A stretch of 64,000 bases of DNA from DASUPK01 sp963736685 (GCA_963736685.1 CAVTPZ010000015.1:62001-126000), one strand, 5' to 3'; counted from the stretch's first letter, positions 1 through 9,652 are shown. Program-made: numbers and translations. The notes: generated by a model from the sequence alone, not told the origin.

Positions 1-1
1 G

Positions 2-502
2 ATCGAGGACATCTACGGGCAGGCGCGCCGTCAGGCGACGCGGATCCGGATGAAGGCGCTGGAGGACGCGGTCCAGATGGCGGATCGGGTGACCGAGTTG
101 TCGGGGTTGAGGGACGAGCTGGGTGCCCGCGTCTCGGAGCTCGCCGAGGTGGCGAGGGAGCGGTTGGGCATCGAGGAGGACCGGCCGGCGGTCGGCACGG
201 AGCCGGCTCAGGCCGGCGTGTTCTCGGGCGAGGTGGAGATCGAGGTGGGGCCGCTGAAGGATTTCGCACAGCTGACGGGATTCGAGGACGCGGCCGGGGA
301 AATCGACGGCGCGTCCCAGATCAAGGTGAAGCGGTTCTCGGGCGGCCGGGCCTGGGTCTCGATCAACCTGGACAACCCGATCGATCTGCTGCGGGCGCTG
401 GAGGAGAAGGCGCCCTTCGACTTCGTGGTCCGCGACACGCGCAGCAGCGGAGTGGTCCTCGACGTGGACGAGCAAAGCGCCAAGAAGCACCGCGCGGCTT
501 AG
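2..502 (+). CDS. Coiled-coil hypothetical protein, 5' end cut by the window edge
   Basis: The frame is open from base 2 with no start needed, so this is the last 166 residues of a longer protein; an internal ATG at 50 is probably not the true start. The visible part has a charged helical segment (heptad-like, roughly residues 1-55) followed by a compact domain that begins near VEVGPLKDFAQL and ends at FDFVVRD, with alternating strand and helix character. I do not recognise a named family. No signal peptide or membrane segment is visible. The gene ends in TAG and is followed by a decayed region. Confidence 0.7.
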   Translation: MEDIYGQARRQATRIRMKALEDAVQMADRVTELSGLRDELGARVSELAEVARERLGIEEDRPAVGTEPAQAGVFSGEVEIEVGPLKDFAQLTGFEDAAGEIDGASQIKVKRFSGGRAWVSINLDNPIDLLRALEEKAPFDFVVRDTRSSGVVLDVDEQSAKKHRAA

Positions 503-575
503 AGGCGCTCGGCCGTCACACATTCCTGATGTCTCTGCGCGCCTCGCGTCACCCGATCGGCGCGAGGATCGCCGG

Positions 576-985
576 GTGCTCACCTCCAACGACAAGGGCA
601 ACATCGCCGAGGCTGCGATCGCTCTCGAGGCGATCAAGCTCGGCATTGATGTTCTCAGGCCGGTCGCTGAACACGGCCGATATGACCTTGCATTCGATCT
701 CGGGGAGCCGAGTGGTGCGCGTCCAGTGCAAGTGGGCGACGCTAGTGAACGACGGACGTGCGCGTCGATCTGCGTCCGCGTGGGACATCAGCCGCGGAGA
801 GCAGGTCCGAACCGGCTACACGTCGCGAGGAGATCGATCGACGTGGTCGGCGCTATTGCCATCGACTGCGTCGGGCTACCTGCTTCCGGGGGAGACTTCT
901 TGTTCAGATCCGATGTGGCGGTGCAACTCGGCGACTGCACGTGCGGCCCAGAAACAACGCGAAATAGGCAGCGGCCTCTATAAAC
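576..985 (+). pseudogene. Relic of a PD-(D/E)XK endonuclease-like gene, several frameshifts
   Basis: Pieces of one protein are spread over all three forward frames. From GTG 576 the N-terminal part reads NDKGNIAEAAIALEAIKLG, then GRYDLAFDLG. After an apparent extra G in GGGG near 703 the next frame reads SRVVRVQCKWATLV, which matches the catalytic E...D...QxK layout of small PD-(D/E)XK nucleases of the PDDEXK_5 type. Later pieces, REEID (third frame), IDVVGA (first frame) and GYLLPG (second frame), lie around 820-890, and HVRPRNNA lies near 940. At least four frame changes make a single sequencing error unlikely. Family assignment is from memory of the motif pattern. Confidence 0.55.
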
Positions 986-1011
986 CTGGGCACAGCGAGT
1001 ACTTGCTCTCT

Positions 1012-1084
1012 GGGGCTATAGCTCAGTTGGGAGAGCGCCGGCATGGCATGGCGAGAGGTCAGGGGTTCGAGCCCCCTAGCTCCA
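1012..1084 (+). tRNA. tRNA-Ala(GGC)-like gene with damaged anticodon arm, probable pseudo-tRNA
   Basis: The 5' part (GGGGCTATAGCTC, then GAGC) forms the D arm. A GGC anticodon sits in an ATGGCAT loop at 1043-1049. AGGGG-TTCGAGC-CCCCT forms the T arm, and AGCTCCA ends the molecule. The 3' half of the anticodon stem should be GCCGG but reads GGCGA, giving two mismatches, and the variable region has one extra base. One base is missing at the T-stem/acceptor junction, so one T must serve both stems. Total length is still 73. This could be a pseudogene, an unusual functional tRNA or a low-quality patch. The nearby endonuclease relic also has indels. Confidence 0.6.
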
Positions 1085-1121
1085 CTCCCGCATCCGCTGA
1101 CGAGCTTGTCAGTCGGCGCAC

Positions 1122-1322
1122 ATGTATTTCGCGACCAGGTTCGGCTACTGGATTGAGCGCGCCGCCGGCGGCGACGAGATCCTGATCACCCGCCGTGGCC
1201 GCCGCTACGCGCGGCTGGGCCCTCCGGATCCGCAGCTCGCCACCACAGATACCTCCTCGGCTCCAGAGCCAGAAGAGGACCAGGCGGGCTCTGCTCCCGA
1301 TACTGGCCGTATTTCTCCCTGA
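1122..1322 (+). CDS. Orphan Phd/YefM-type antitoxin-like small protein, possibly decayed
   Basis: The 66-residue frame has FGYWIERAAGGDEILITRRG followed by RRYARLGPP. This is the core of Phd-family antitoxins, where a helix is followed by a GxEIxIT(R/K)xGxPxAxL strand pair. The N-terminus is a few residues shorter than usual. The last 40 residues are low-complexity and overlap the 3' end of the oppositely oriented oxidoreductase gene, so only about 1122-1225 may be meaningful. No toxin gene (PIN, Doc or RelE type) is visible beside it. It may be a solitary antitoxin or a remnant. Confidence 0.4.
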   Translation: MYFATRFGYWIERAAGGDEILITRRGRRYARLGPPDPQLATTDTSSAPEPEEDQAGSAPDTGRISP

Positions 1323-1656
1323 GCGCCGCCATCCCCGCCGCGCCCTCGGCGACGTCGAGAATCCGCACGGTTCCCAGCACCTGCACCCAGGCAAGCTCTT
1401 CCCAGTCGTCCGAATACCGATCCACCGTCAGCGCCGCGCGCGGATCCCGCCGCAGGAACCGCAACCGCGCCGGCTCGGCCGCCCGCTTCGGCTTGTCGTC
1501 GATCGCGCTCCAGATCCGCCCGTCGGCCACCGCGAAGGTCACGGGCAGCACCCGTGGCGCGCCCTCCTCGTCGACCAGCCCCAGCCTTCCGACCCGCGCC
1601 GTCTCCAGCAATTCGTTTGCCCACGCAACGACCTCGGTAGGTTCCCCGGGAGCCAC
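1186..1656 (-). CDS. PPOX-class (F420/FMN-binding) oxidoreductase
   Basis: The 156-residue protein begins at a GTG (1656-1654) and reads VAPGEPTEVVAWANELLETA, then RLGLVDEEGAPRVLPVTFAV, DDKPKRA, and a DRYSDDWEELAWVQVLGTV segment. This is the split beta-barrel of the pyridoxamine-phosphate-oxidase-like family whose actinobacterial members often use coenzyme F420. The C-terminal RYLWW also fits. Function is reduction or oxidation of an unknown small molecule in the cytoplasm. It is divergent from the LLM-class gene at 1687, with only 30 bases between starts, which suggests shared regulation. The long frame upstream on this strand is a shadow of that neighbour. Confidence 0.8.
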   Translation of the reverse strand: MAPGEPTEVVAWANELLETARVGRLGLVDEEGAPRVLPVTFAVADGRIWSAIDDKPKRAAEPARLRFLRRDPRAALTVDRYSDDWEELAWVQVLGTVRILDVAEGAAGMAALREKYGQYREQSPPGPLLALEPRRYLWWRAADPEGPAARSGGHGG

Positions 1657-1686
1657 CAACCCACTGTAGGTCGACGAAAGGAACGC

Positions 1687-2553
1687 ATGGAGCTCGGAAT
1701 CGGACTGCCGAACACGGTGCCGGGAACGACCGGCAATCAGCTCACCGACTGGGCGCGCGCCGCCGAGGACGCCGGCTTCTCGTCCCTCGGCACGATCGAC
1801 CGCATCGTCTTCCCGAACTACGAGCCCGTGGTCGCGCTCTCGGCCGCCGCCGCCGTGACCGAGCGCATCAAGCTCGTCACCGACGTCCTCCTCGGCCCCC
1901 TGCGCCAGAACGCCGCGATGCTCGCCAAGCAGTTCCTCTCCCTCGACGCCCTGGCCGGCGGCGATCGCGCGGTCCTCGGCATCGGGATCGGCGGCCGCGA
2001 GGACGACTACGAGATCAGCGGCATCGACATGTCCGTCCGCGGCAAGTGGCTCGACGACGCCCTTGCGAAGATCCGCGACATCTGGAACGGCGAGGGCGAT
2101 CTCGAGTCCACCGTCGGTCCCCGCCCCTCCGGCAAGGGCCCCTCGCTCCTGGTCGGCGGAGCCGTGGAAGCATCCTTCGACCGGGCGGCCAGGTACGGCG
2201 ACGGCTGGACCCAGGGCGGGTCCGGCGCCGCCCAGTTCGGAGCCGACCTCTCCAACCTCGACGACGCCTGGAAGAAGGCCGGCCGTGACGGTCAGCCCCG
2301 GACTCTGGCTCTGGGCTACTTCTCCCTCGGCCCGGACGCCGAGGCGACGGCCCAGTCCTACGTCGGCGACTACTATGCCTGGCTGGGCGAGGGTGCCGTC
2401 CAGGGCATCGCCTCCGGTGCCCCCAAGGACGCCGACAGCGTCAAGGCGTTCATCAAGGCATACGAGGAGTGGAACTGCGACGAGCTCATCCTCTTTCCCT
2501 GCAGCAGCGATCCCGCCCAGGTGGGCCTCCTCGCCGAGGCCGCCGGCCTCTAG
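1687..2553 (+). CDS. LLM-class flavin-dependent oxidoreductase (luciferase-like monooxygenase)
   Basis: The 288-residue protein starts MELGIGLPN at an ATG preceded by GAAAGGAA. It has the TIM-barrel pattern of the bacterial luciferase family: GFSSLGTIDRI, RIKLVTDVLLGP, LGIGIGGREDDYE, GPSLLVGG and YGDGWTQGG. Family members use FMN or F420 to oxidise or reduce varied substrates; the substrate here cannot be told. It lies back to back with a PPOX-class gene, a pairing consistent with F420-linked redox chemistry. I chose the ATG at 1687 because everything upstream in frame lies antisense to the neighbour. Confidence 0.85.
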   Translation: MELGIGLPNTVPGTTGNQLTDWARAAEDAGFSSLGTIDRIVFPNYEPVVALSAAAAVTERIKLVTDVLLGPLRQNAAMLAKQFLSLDALAGGDRAVLGIGIGGREDDYEISGIDMSVRGKWLDDALAKIRDIWNGEGDLESTVGPRPSGKGPSLLVGGAVEASFDRAARYGDGWTQGGSGAAQFGADLSNLDDAWKKAGRDGQPRTLALGYFSLGPDAEATAQSYVGDYYAWLGEGAVQGIASGAPKDADSVKAFIKAYEEWNCDELILFPCSSDPAQVGLLAEAAGL

Positions 2554-2701
2554 CCGGAGGCGGGCGACAGATCCCTTTCGTGAGCAAACGCTGACACGGG
2601 GGTATGGGCCGCAGTAAGGAACCTCACCACAGCCGCCCGCCGAACCGCGGTGCTGCATGTGAGCGTTGGCCGGTTCGGCCGGCAAGGAAGGAGAGAGTCA
2701 G

Positions 2702-3327
2702 ATGGAATCTTCGAGGTCAGCCTCGTCGTGGATTCCTGCCGATCCGGGACCCCTCGGGCTCGCCGGATTTGCGATGACCACGTTCGTTCTCAGCATGTTC
2801 AACGCGAACATCGTCAGTGACGCCGGGGAACCCGTGGTTCTGGGATTGGCGCTTGCTTATGGCGGCATCGCGCAGCTGCTTGCCGGGATGTGGGAATTCC
2901 GCACCGGCAACACCTTCGGCGCGGTCGCCTTCTCGTCATATGGCGCCTTTTGGATTCCTTCTGGGCGCTGGTGACGTTCTTCGTGAAGGACATCCCGGAG
3001 GCGCACGCCGGAAGCGCGGTCGGCCTCTATCTCTGGGCCTGGGCGATCTTCACCACCTACATGTTCCTCGCCTCGCTCCGCACCACCGGTGCCGTCGCCC
3101 TCGTGTTCTTCCTTTTGGCGATCACGTTCATCCTGCTGGGCGCGGGCAATAGCGGGGGCAACGAGAACGTGATCCATTGGGGCGGCTACATCGGACTCGC
3201 CACGGCGGTTGCGGCCTGGTATGCGTCGTTCGCCGCAGTGATCAATTCGACCTTCGGCCGGACCATTGCGCCCGTCCTTCCGCTGCAGGTGGCGCGGGGG
3301 GAGGAGGTGGACCCGGCAGGTCGCTGA
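2702..3327 (+). pseudogene. SatP/GPR1-FUN34-type acetate/succinate transporter, broken by one frameshift
   Basis: From ATG 2702 (strong ribosome site AAGGAAGGAGAG) the first frame reads GLAGFAMTTFVLSMFNANIV, then LAGMWEFRTGNTFGAVAF and SSYGAFW. This matches the SatP/YaaH family of six-helix acetate permeases. At about 2951-2954 the frame is lost: the first frame stops at 2974 while the next frame continues with DSFWALVTFFVKD and three more hydrophobic helices to 3327. One missing G after TTTTGG would restore it. The single defect could be a sequencing error, a recent mutation or recoding. It lies upstream of acs, fitting an acetate-use unit. Confidence 0.8.
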
Positions 3328-3343
3328 CTGACGCAATTGCGGG

Positions 3344-3367
3344 GGGGCGCCGACCCATCGGCGCCCC
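3344..3367 (+). terminator. Strong GC hairpin between the satP-type gene and acs
   Basis: GGGGCGCCGA pairs perfectly with TCGGCGCCCC across a CCCA loop (10 base pairs). It starts 16 bases after the transporter stop. There is no T-tract, so it would be a T-less actinobacterial-type terminator or a processing/attenuation hairpin. A TAGGTT box for acs follows at 3398. Confidence 0.55.
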
Positions 3368-3397
3368 TCCACCCGGCTTCGGCCCCCCAGCGGGGAG

Positions 3398-3403
3398 TAG
3401 GTT
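3398..3403 (+). promoter_or_regulatory. Probable -10 element of acs
   Basis: TAGGTT, matching the TAnnnT boxes seen before many genes here, lies 28 bases before the acs ATG. It leaves a leader of about 20 bases that carries the GAGGAGGAG ribosome site. No convincing -35 hexamer is visible. Confidence 0.4.
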
Positions 3404-3431
3404 TGACGCGAGAACAGACTGAGGAGGAGAG

Positions 3432-5417
<1,986 letters not shown>

Positions 5418-5419
5418 CC

Positions 5420-6058
5420 CTAAGCCCGGGCAAGAGCGCCGACGCGGCCCAGCGCAGCCCGCGAGGGCGGCCGCAGCTCTGGCCGCAGCCGCCAGGTCGC
5501 ACCGGAGAAGTTCCGGTTGGCGACGGTGGCGAAGCCTTCTTCGTCCTCGCGCAGGGCCAGCAGCAGGTGCGCCACCCGGTCGGCGGGCGGCAGGTCGCCT
5601 CCCTCGCCCACCCGCACGCAGAAGCAGTGGACGCGATGTCCGCCAGGGCGCACGAGGATGGCCCCCTCCTGGCCCACCAGCCAGGACCCCAGCCGCCCCC
5701 GCTGGAGCGCCAGGCCGGTGCCGGCGAGCAGCTCACGCTCATCGTGGCCCACGAGGTCACCGAGCAACCCGAGGGCTCTGCGGTCCTCGGGGCTCTCCGG
5801 GCCACCGATCGGCTTCACGCCCCGTGCCCCCCGGCGGGCCTGCAGGTGCAGCACCGCGATCCCGTGCCCGAGAAAGATCGCCGCAACCGGGAAGGTGAGG
5901 GGCTGGATCCAGATCAGCAGGGCGGCGGGCAGCCCGAAGGTGAGCACGATCCCCACCGACCACAGGGTCCAGATCCGACCCTCCTTGACCAGGCTCCTCT
6001 CGCTGGCTCGCCGCCGCCACGGCATCGCCGCGGCCTCGGCGAGCACACCCGCCTCCAT
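5420..6058 (-). CDS. Hypothetical membrane protein, two helices
   Basis: 212 residues from ATG 6058. Two hydrophobic segments (IWTLWSVGIVLTFGLPAALL and LTFPVAAIFLGHGIAVLHL) lie near residues 28-70. A basic linker and a soluble C-terminal domain follow, with GLLGDLVGHDERELLAGTGL and a strand-rich segment (GSWLVGQEGAILV). I do not recognise a named family. It follows a 74-residue ORF on the same strand by five bases, so the two are probably co-transcribed away from leuS. It ends two bases from the convergent acs stop. Confidence 0.65.
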   Translation of the reverse strand: MEAGVLAEAAAMPWRRRASERSLVKEGRIWTLWSVGIVLTFGLPAALLIWIQPLTFPVAAIFLGHGIAVLHLQARRGARGVKPIGGPESPEDRRALGLLGDLVGHDERELLAGTGLALQRGRLGSWLVGQEGAILVRPGGHRVHCFCVRVGEGGDLPPADRVAHLLLALREDEEGFATVANRNFSGATWRLRPELRPPSRAALGRVGALARA

Positions 6059-6063
6059 CGGCC

Positions 6064-6288
6064 CTAGCCGCCCGCGATGGGCCGCCGCAGCACGACCAGA
6101 TCCGCCTCGAGCGGCAGCTCGCGCACCACCTCGGCCGACCCGTCGGCCAGCGTGGCGCTGGCCAGCATGCCCTCGTCCAGCTCCTGCCGGAACGCCTCGA
6201 CCGCCGCCTGCCGTGACTCGGTGTCCTCCGCGGTCCAGCTCGCCAGCTCGGTGTGCCCCGTTCGATCCAGCCTGATCAATCTCGACAT
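6064..6288 (-). CDS. Small hypothetical protein
   Basis: 74 residues, starting MSRLIRLDRTGHTELASWTA with GAAGGAGGAT as ribosome site. The central part is acidic and helical (RQAAVEAFRQELDEGMLAS) and the end is strand-like (EADLVVLRRPI). It looks like a small cytoplasmic alpha/beta protein. No family is recognised. It leads a two-gene unit with the membrane protein downstream and is divergent from leuS. Confidence 0.6.
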   Translation of the reverse strand: MSRLIRLDRTGHTELASWTAEDTESRQAAVEAFRQELDEGMLASATLADGSAEVVRELPLEADLVVLRRPIAGG

Positions 6289-6369
6289 CCGATCCTCCTT
6301 CGTGGCCTCTCCCGAATATACGCCGCACCGAGAGGATCTCGATCACTCCGGCCCTGAGCGGCCGGTTCG

Positions 6370-6375
6370 TACACT
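6370..6375 (+). promoter_or_regulatory. -10 element of leuS, leaderless type
   Basis: TACACT ends seven bases before the leuS GTG, with no Shine-Dalgarno sequence between. Transcription would start at or next to the start codon. Confidence 0.5.
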
Positions 6376-6382
6376 GGCCGCC

Positions 6383-8893
6383 GTGGCCGAGACCCAAAAC
6401 GCCGAGCGCTACGACCCCGCAGCCATCGAGCGCAAGTGGCAGCTCGTCTGGGAGGCCGAGAACACCTGGGTGGTGGCGAACCCGGGCTCCCCGGAGTTCG
6501 ACGAGACCAAGCCGAAGAGCTACGTCCTCGAGATGCTGCCCTACCCCTCGGGAGAGCCGCACGTCGGCCACCTGAAGACGTATTCCGTCGGCGACGCGAT
6601 CGCCCACTTCCGGCGCCGGCGCGGATTCAGCGTCCTGCACCCGATGGGTTACGACGCCTTCGGGCTCCCCGCCGAGAACAACGCCATCAACACCGGGGAG
6701 CATCCGCGCGAGGCGACCGAGAAGTCGATCGCCTCATTCCGCGAGCAGTTCATGCGGTGGGGCATCTCGATCGACTGGACGCGGGAATTCGGCACCCACC
6801 AGCCGGCCTACTACCGCTGGACGCAGTGGATCTTCCTGAAGCTCTTCGAGAAGGGACTCGCCCATCGCCACGAGGCGCCCGTCCAGTGGTGTCCCCAGGA
6901 CCAGACGGTCCTCGCCAACGAGCAGGTGATCGACGGCCACTGCGAGCGCTGCGGCACGCTGGTCGAGCAGCGCAATCTCGAGCAGTGGTTCTTCCGGATC
7001 ACCGAGTACGCACAGCAGCTGCTCGACGACTTCGACCTGCTCGAGTCCTGGCCCGAGAACGTGGTCACCATGCAGCGGAACTGGATCGGCCGCTCCGAGG
7101 GCGCCGAGGTGGTCTTCAGCTGCGAGGACATCGATCTCGACTTCCCGGTCTTCACAACCCGTCCCGACACGCTGTTCGGGGCGACCTTCTTCGTCCTCGC
7201 ACCGGAGCACCCGCTGATCGAGCGCCTCGCCGCCGGCACCGAGCACGAGCAGGCCGTCCGCGACTACGTCAACGAGTCCGCCCGCTCGACGGTCGAGGAG
7301 CGCGCCGACGAGGAGCGCCAGAAGACCGGGGTGCCGCTGGGCCGCGAGGTCACGAACCCGGTCAACGGCGAGCGCATCCCCATGTTCGTCGCCGACTACG
7401 TGCTGATGGAGTACGGCACCGGCGCGATCATGGCCGTGCCGGCACACGACGAGCGCGACTACGAATTCGCCACGGCCTACGACCTGCCGATCCGGCGCGT
7501 GATCGAGGGAACCGATCCGGAGCAGGCCAAGGACGACGAGGGCCTGCCCTACTCCGGCGACGGCACAATGGTCAACTCCGGCCGCTTCGACGGCCGGCAC
7601 AACCGCGAGGCCTACGACGAGATCATCGACTGGCTGGCGTCGGAGGACCGCGGCAAGCGGGCGGTCAACTTCCGCCTTCGCGACTGGCTGGTCTCCCGCC
7701 AGCGCTACTGGGGCGCGCCGATCCCGATCATCTACTGCGAGCAGGACGGCATCGTCCCGGTTCCGGAGGACCAGCTGCCGGTGCTGCTCCCGGAGATCGA
7801 GGAGTACGCGCCCAAGGGGAAGAGCCCCCTGGCCGCGGCTGAGGACTGGGTCAACACCGAATGCCCGAAGTGCGGGGGCCCGGCCCTCCGCGAAACGGAC
7901 ACGATGGACACCTTCGTCGACTCCTCCTGGTACTTCCTGCGCTACCTCGATCCGCACAACGACGAGCAGTGCTGGGCCCGCGACGTCGCCGACTACTGGA
8001 TGCCGATCGACCAGTACATCGGCGGGGTCGAGCACGCGATCCTCCACCTGATGTACGCGCGCTTCTTCGTGAAGGCGCTGCACGACATGGACCTGCTCGA
8101 AGCGCGCGAGCCGTTCGCCAACCTCTTCACCCAGGGGATGATCACCCGCGACGGGGCGAAGATGTCCAAGTCGAGGGGCAACACGGTGAGCCCCGCCGAG
8201 TACGTGGAGCGCTTCGGCGCCGACACCCTGCGGACCTACATCTGCTTCATGGGCCCGCCGATCAAGGGCGGCGATTGGTCCGACGGGGGCGCAGAGGGCA
8301 TCTTCCGGTTCCTCTCCCGGCTCTGGCGCCTCGGCCGCGAGGTAGTCGATCGGACCAAGGAAGACGGCTCCACGAACGATGCGTCTGGCGATGCCCGCGC
8401 GCTCCTCGCCAAATCCCACTGGGCGATCGACAAGGTGACCCGCGACATCGACCCCCGCTTCCAGTTCAACACGGCGATCTCCGCGGTGATGGAGCTGGTC
8501 AACGAGATCTACCGGCTCAAGGACGGCCTCTACGACGACCCCGTCGGAGCGGCCTCGGTGCGCTTCGCCACCTCGACCTCGGTCTCCCTGCTCTTCCCGT
8601 TCGCCCCGCATCTGTGCTCGGAGGTCTACGAGTGGCTCGAGGGGCGGCGGGTCTGGGAGCAGCCCTGGCCCGAGCCCGACCCGCAGCTGCTCGAGCGGGA
8701 CACCTACATGCTCGTCATCCAGGTCAACGGCAAGCTCAGGGACCGTCTCGAGGTCGGCTCCGACACCGCACAGGAGGAGCTGCTCGAGCTGGCACGCTCG
8801 TCCGAAAACGTCCAGCGCCACCTCGACGGCAAGGCCGTGGCGAAGGAGATCGTCGTGCCTGGCCGCTTGGTCAACTTCGTCGTAAAAGGATGA
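6383..8893 (+). CDS. leuS: Leucyl-tRNA synthetase
   Basis: 836 residues, class I aminoacyl-tRNA synthetase that charges tRNA-Leu. The HIGH-type signature is PYPSGEPHVGHLKTYSVGDA near residue 55 and KMSKSRGNTVSP is near residue 595. The CP1 editing domain (TTRPDTLFGATFFVLAPEHP, GTGAIMAVPAHDERD) lies between them. I chose GTG 6383 because the protein then begins a few residues before the conserved YDPAAIERKWQ and the TACACT box sits seven bases upstream. The longer frame from 6077 would run through the divergent neighbour. Confidence 0.95.
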   Translation: MAETQNAERYDPAAIERKWQLVWEAENTWVVANPGSPEFDETKPKSYVLEMLPYPSGEPHVGHLKTYSVGDAIAHFRRRRGFSVLHPMGYDAFGLPAENNAINTGEHPREATEKSIASFREQFMRWGISIDWTREFGTHQPAYYRWTQWIFLKLFEKGLAHRHEAPVQWCPQDQTVLANEQVIDGHCERCGTLVEQRNLEQWFFRITEYAQQLLDDFDLLESWPENVVTMQRNWIGRSEGAEVVFSCEDIDLDFPVFTTRPDTLFGATFFVLAPEHPLIERLAAGTEHEQAVRDYVNESARSTVEERADEERQKTGVPLGREVTNPVNGERIPMFVADYVLMEYGTGAIMAVPAHDERDYEFATAYDLPIRRVIEGTDPEQAKDDEGLPYSGDGTMVNSGRFDGRHNREAYDEIIDWLASEDRGKRAVNFRLRDWLVSRQRYWGAPIPIIYCEQDGIVPVPEDQLPVLLPEIEEYAPKGKSPLAAAEDWVNTECPKCGGPALRETDTMDTFVDSSWYFLRYLDPHNDEQCWARDVADYWMPIDQYIGGVEHAILHLMYARFFVKALHDMDLLEAREPFANLFTQGMITRDGAKMSKSRGNTVSPAEYVERFGADTLRTYICFMGPPIKGGDWSDGGAEGIFRFLSRLWRLGREVVDRTKEDGSTNDASGDARALLAKSHWAIDKVTRDIDPRFQFNTAISAVMELVNEIYRLKDGLYDDPVGAASVRFATSTSVSLLFPFAPHLCSEVYEWLEGRRVWEQPWPEPDPQLLERDTYMLVIQVNGKLRDRLEVGSDTAQEELLELARSSENVQRHLDGKAVAKEIVVPGRLVNFVVKG

Positions 8894-8898
8894 TCTGG

Positions 8899-8904
8899 TA
8901 GAAA
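8899..8904 (+). promoter_or_regulatory. -10 element of the cupin gene, leaderless type
   Basis: TAGAAA lies six bases before GTG 8911, just after the leuS stop, with no ribosome site in the gap. Confidence 0.35.
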
Positions 8905-8910
8905 GGCCGG

Positions 8911-9306
8911 GTGCTGGTCAGGCGGCTCGCGGAGGCACCCACTGAGGAGTGGCACCGGCTCCGCAATCACATCCTCATGGACGCCGGTGAGCTCGGCTCA
9001 CGGAACATGTCCGTGACCTGGCTGCAGGTCCCGGGCGGCAGCGATCAGGTCCTGCATTCGCATGAGGAGTCGGAGCAGGTCTACATCGTGGCGAGCGGCC
9101 GCGGCAGCATGACGGTCGCCGGAGACACGCAGGAGATCGCGGAGGGCGACCTGATCCTCGTCCCACCGGCGACGGACCACTCGATCGCCAACGGCAACTC
9201 GCCCGATCTGTGCTGCGTGTCGGTGCAGTCGCCGCCCGTCGCGGTGGCCGAGGTCTTCGGCCGATCGGGCGTCGGCGTCGCGTCGGAATACGACGAAGAG
9301 GAATAG
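8911..9306 (+). CDS. Cupin-domain protein
   Basis: 131 residues with a single small cupin barrel. Metal-binding motif 1 is HSHEESEQVYIVASGRG near residue 50, and motif 2 lies around GDLILVPPATDHSIAN. Such proteins bind a metal and act as small-molecule isomerases, dioxygenases or sensors; nothing fixes the substrate. It has no signal peptide. It is followed four bases later by acyP, so the two may share a transcript. Confidence 0.8.
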   Translation: MLVRRLAEAPTEEWHRLRNHILMDAGELGSRNMSVTWLQVPGGSDQVLHSHEESEQVYIVASGRGSMTVAGDTQEIAEGDLILVPPATDHSIANGNSPDLCCVSVQSPPVAVAEVFGRSGVGVASEYDEEE

Positions 9307-9310
9307 TCCG

Positions 9311-9577
9311 ATGACCCGCAGACGGGTCATCGTCAGGGGGCGCGTTCAGGGGGTGTTCTTCCGGGACACGACCAGGCGGCGTGCCGAGGCCGTCGGAGTA
9401 GCCGGCTGGATTCGCAACGCCCCCGACGGCACGGTTGAGGCGGTCTTCGAGGGCGAGCCCCCGGCCGTCGAGGAGATGGTCGAATTCTGCCGCCGCGGTC
9501 CGGGCAGGGCGGAGGTCAGCTCGGTCGAGGTGACCGACGAGGAGCCGGAGGGCTTGAGCGGCTTCGAGATTCGCTGA
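9311..9577 (+). CDS. acyP: Acylphosphatase
   Basis: 88 residues, the standard acylphosphatase length. The catalytic arginine is in RVQGVFFRDTTRR and the catalytic asparagine in GWIRNAPDGTVEAVFEG. It hydrolyses carboxyl-phosphate mixed anhydrides such as acetyl phosphate. Start is ATG 9311, four bases after the cupin stop, suggesting translational coupling. The C-terminal GLSGFEIR is typical of the family. Confidence 0.93.
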   Translation: MTRRRVIVRGRVQGVFFRDTTRRRAEAVGVAGWIRNAPDGTVEAVFEGEPPAVEEMVEFCRRGPGRAEVSSVEVTDEEPEGLSGFEIR

Positions 9578-9652
9578 GCCTTCCGCCACTCGTCGCTGAT
9601 CCGTCACGAAGCGGCAGCGACGCACGAGGGGCAGCCCCGCAAGCTTTCCCGC

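Noticed and set aside
503..1185. Overlapping small forward and reverse ORFs in the decayed patch as separate genes
   Set aside because: Apart from the nuclease pieces, the tRNA-like sequence and the Phd core, their translations show no conserved pattern or ribosome sites.
2945..2960. Programmed -1 frameshifting in the satP-type gene
   Set aside because: The sequence GCC TTT TGG is not a good X-XXY-YYZ slippery site and no downstream pseudoknot is evident. A simple one-base deletion explains it.
6734..8821. 695-residue open frame antisense to leuS, and similar long antisense frames opposite murJ (14950-16629), the trp genes (31660-33633) and polA (50363-51883)
   Set aside because: High GC content removes stop codons from the complementary third-position frame. 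The translations are low-complexity, without domains, and the sense genes are unmistakable.
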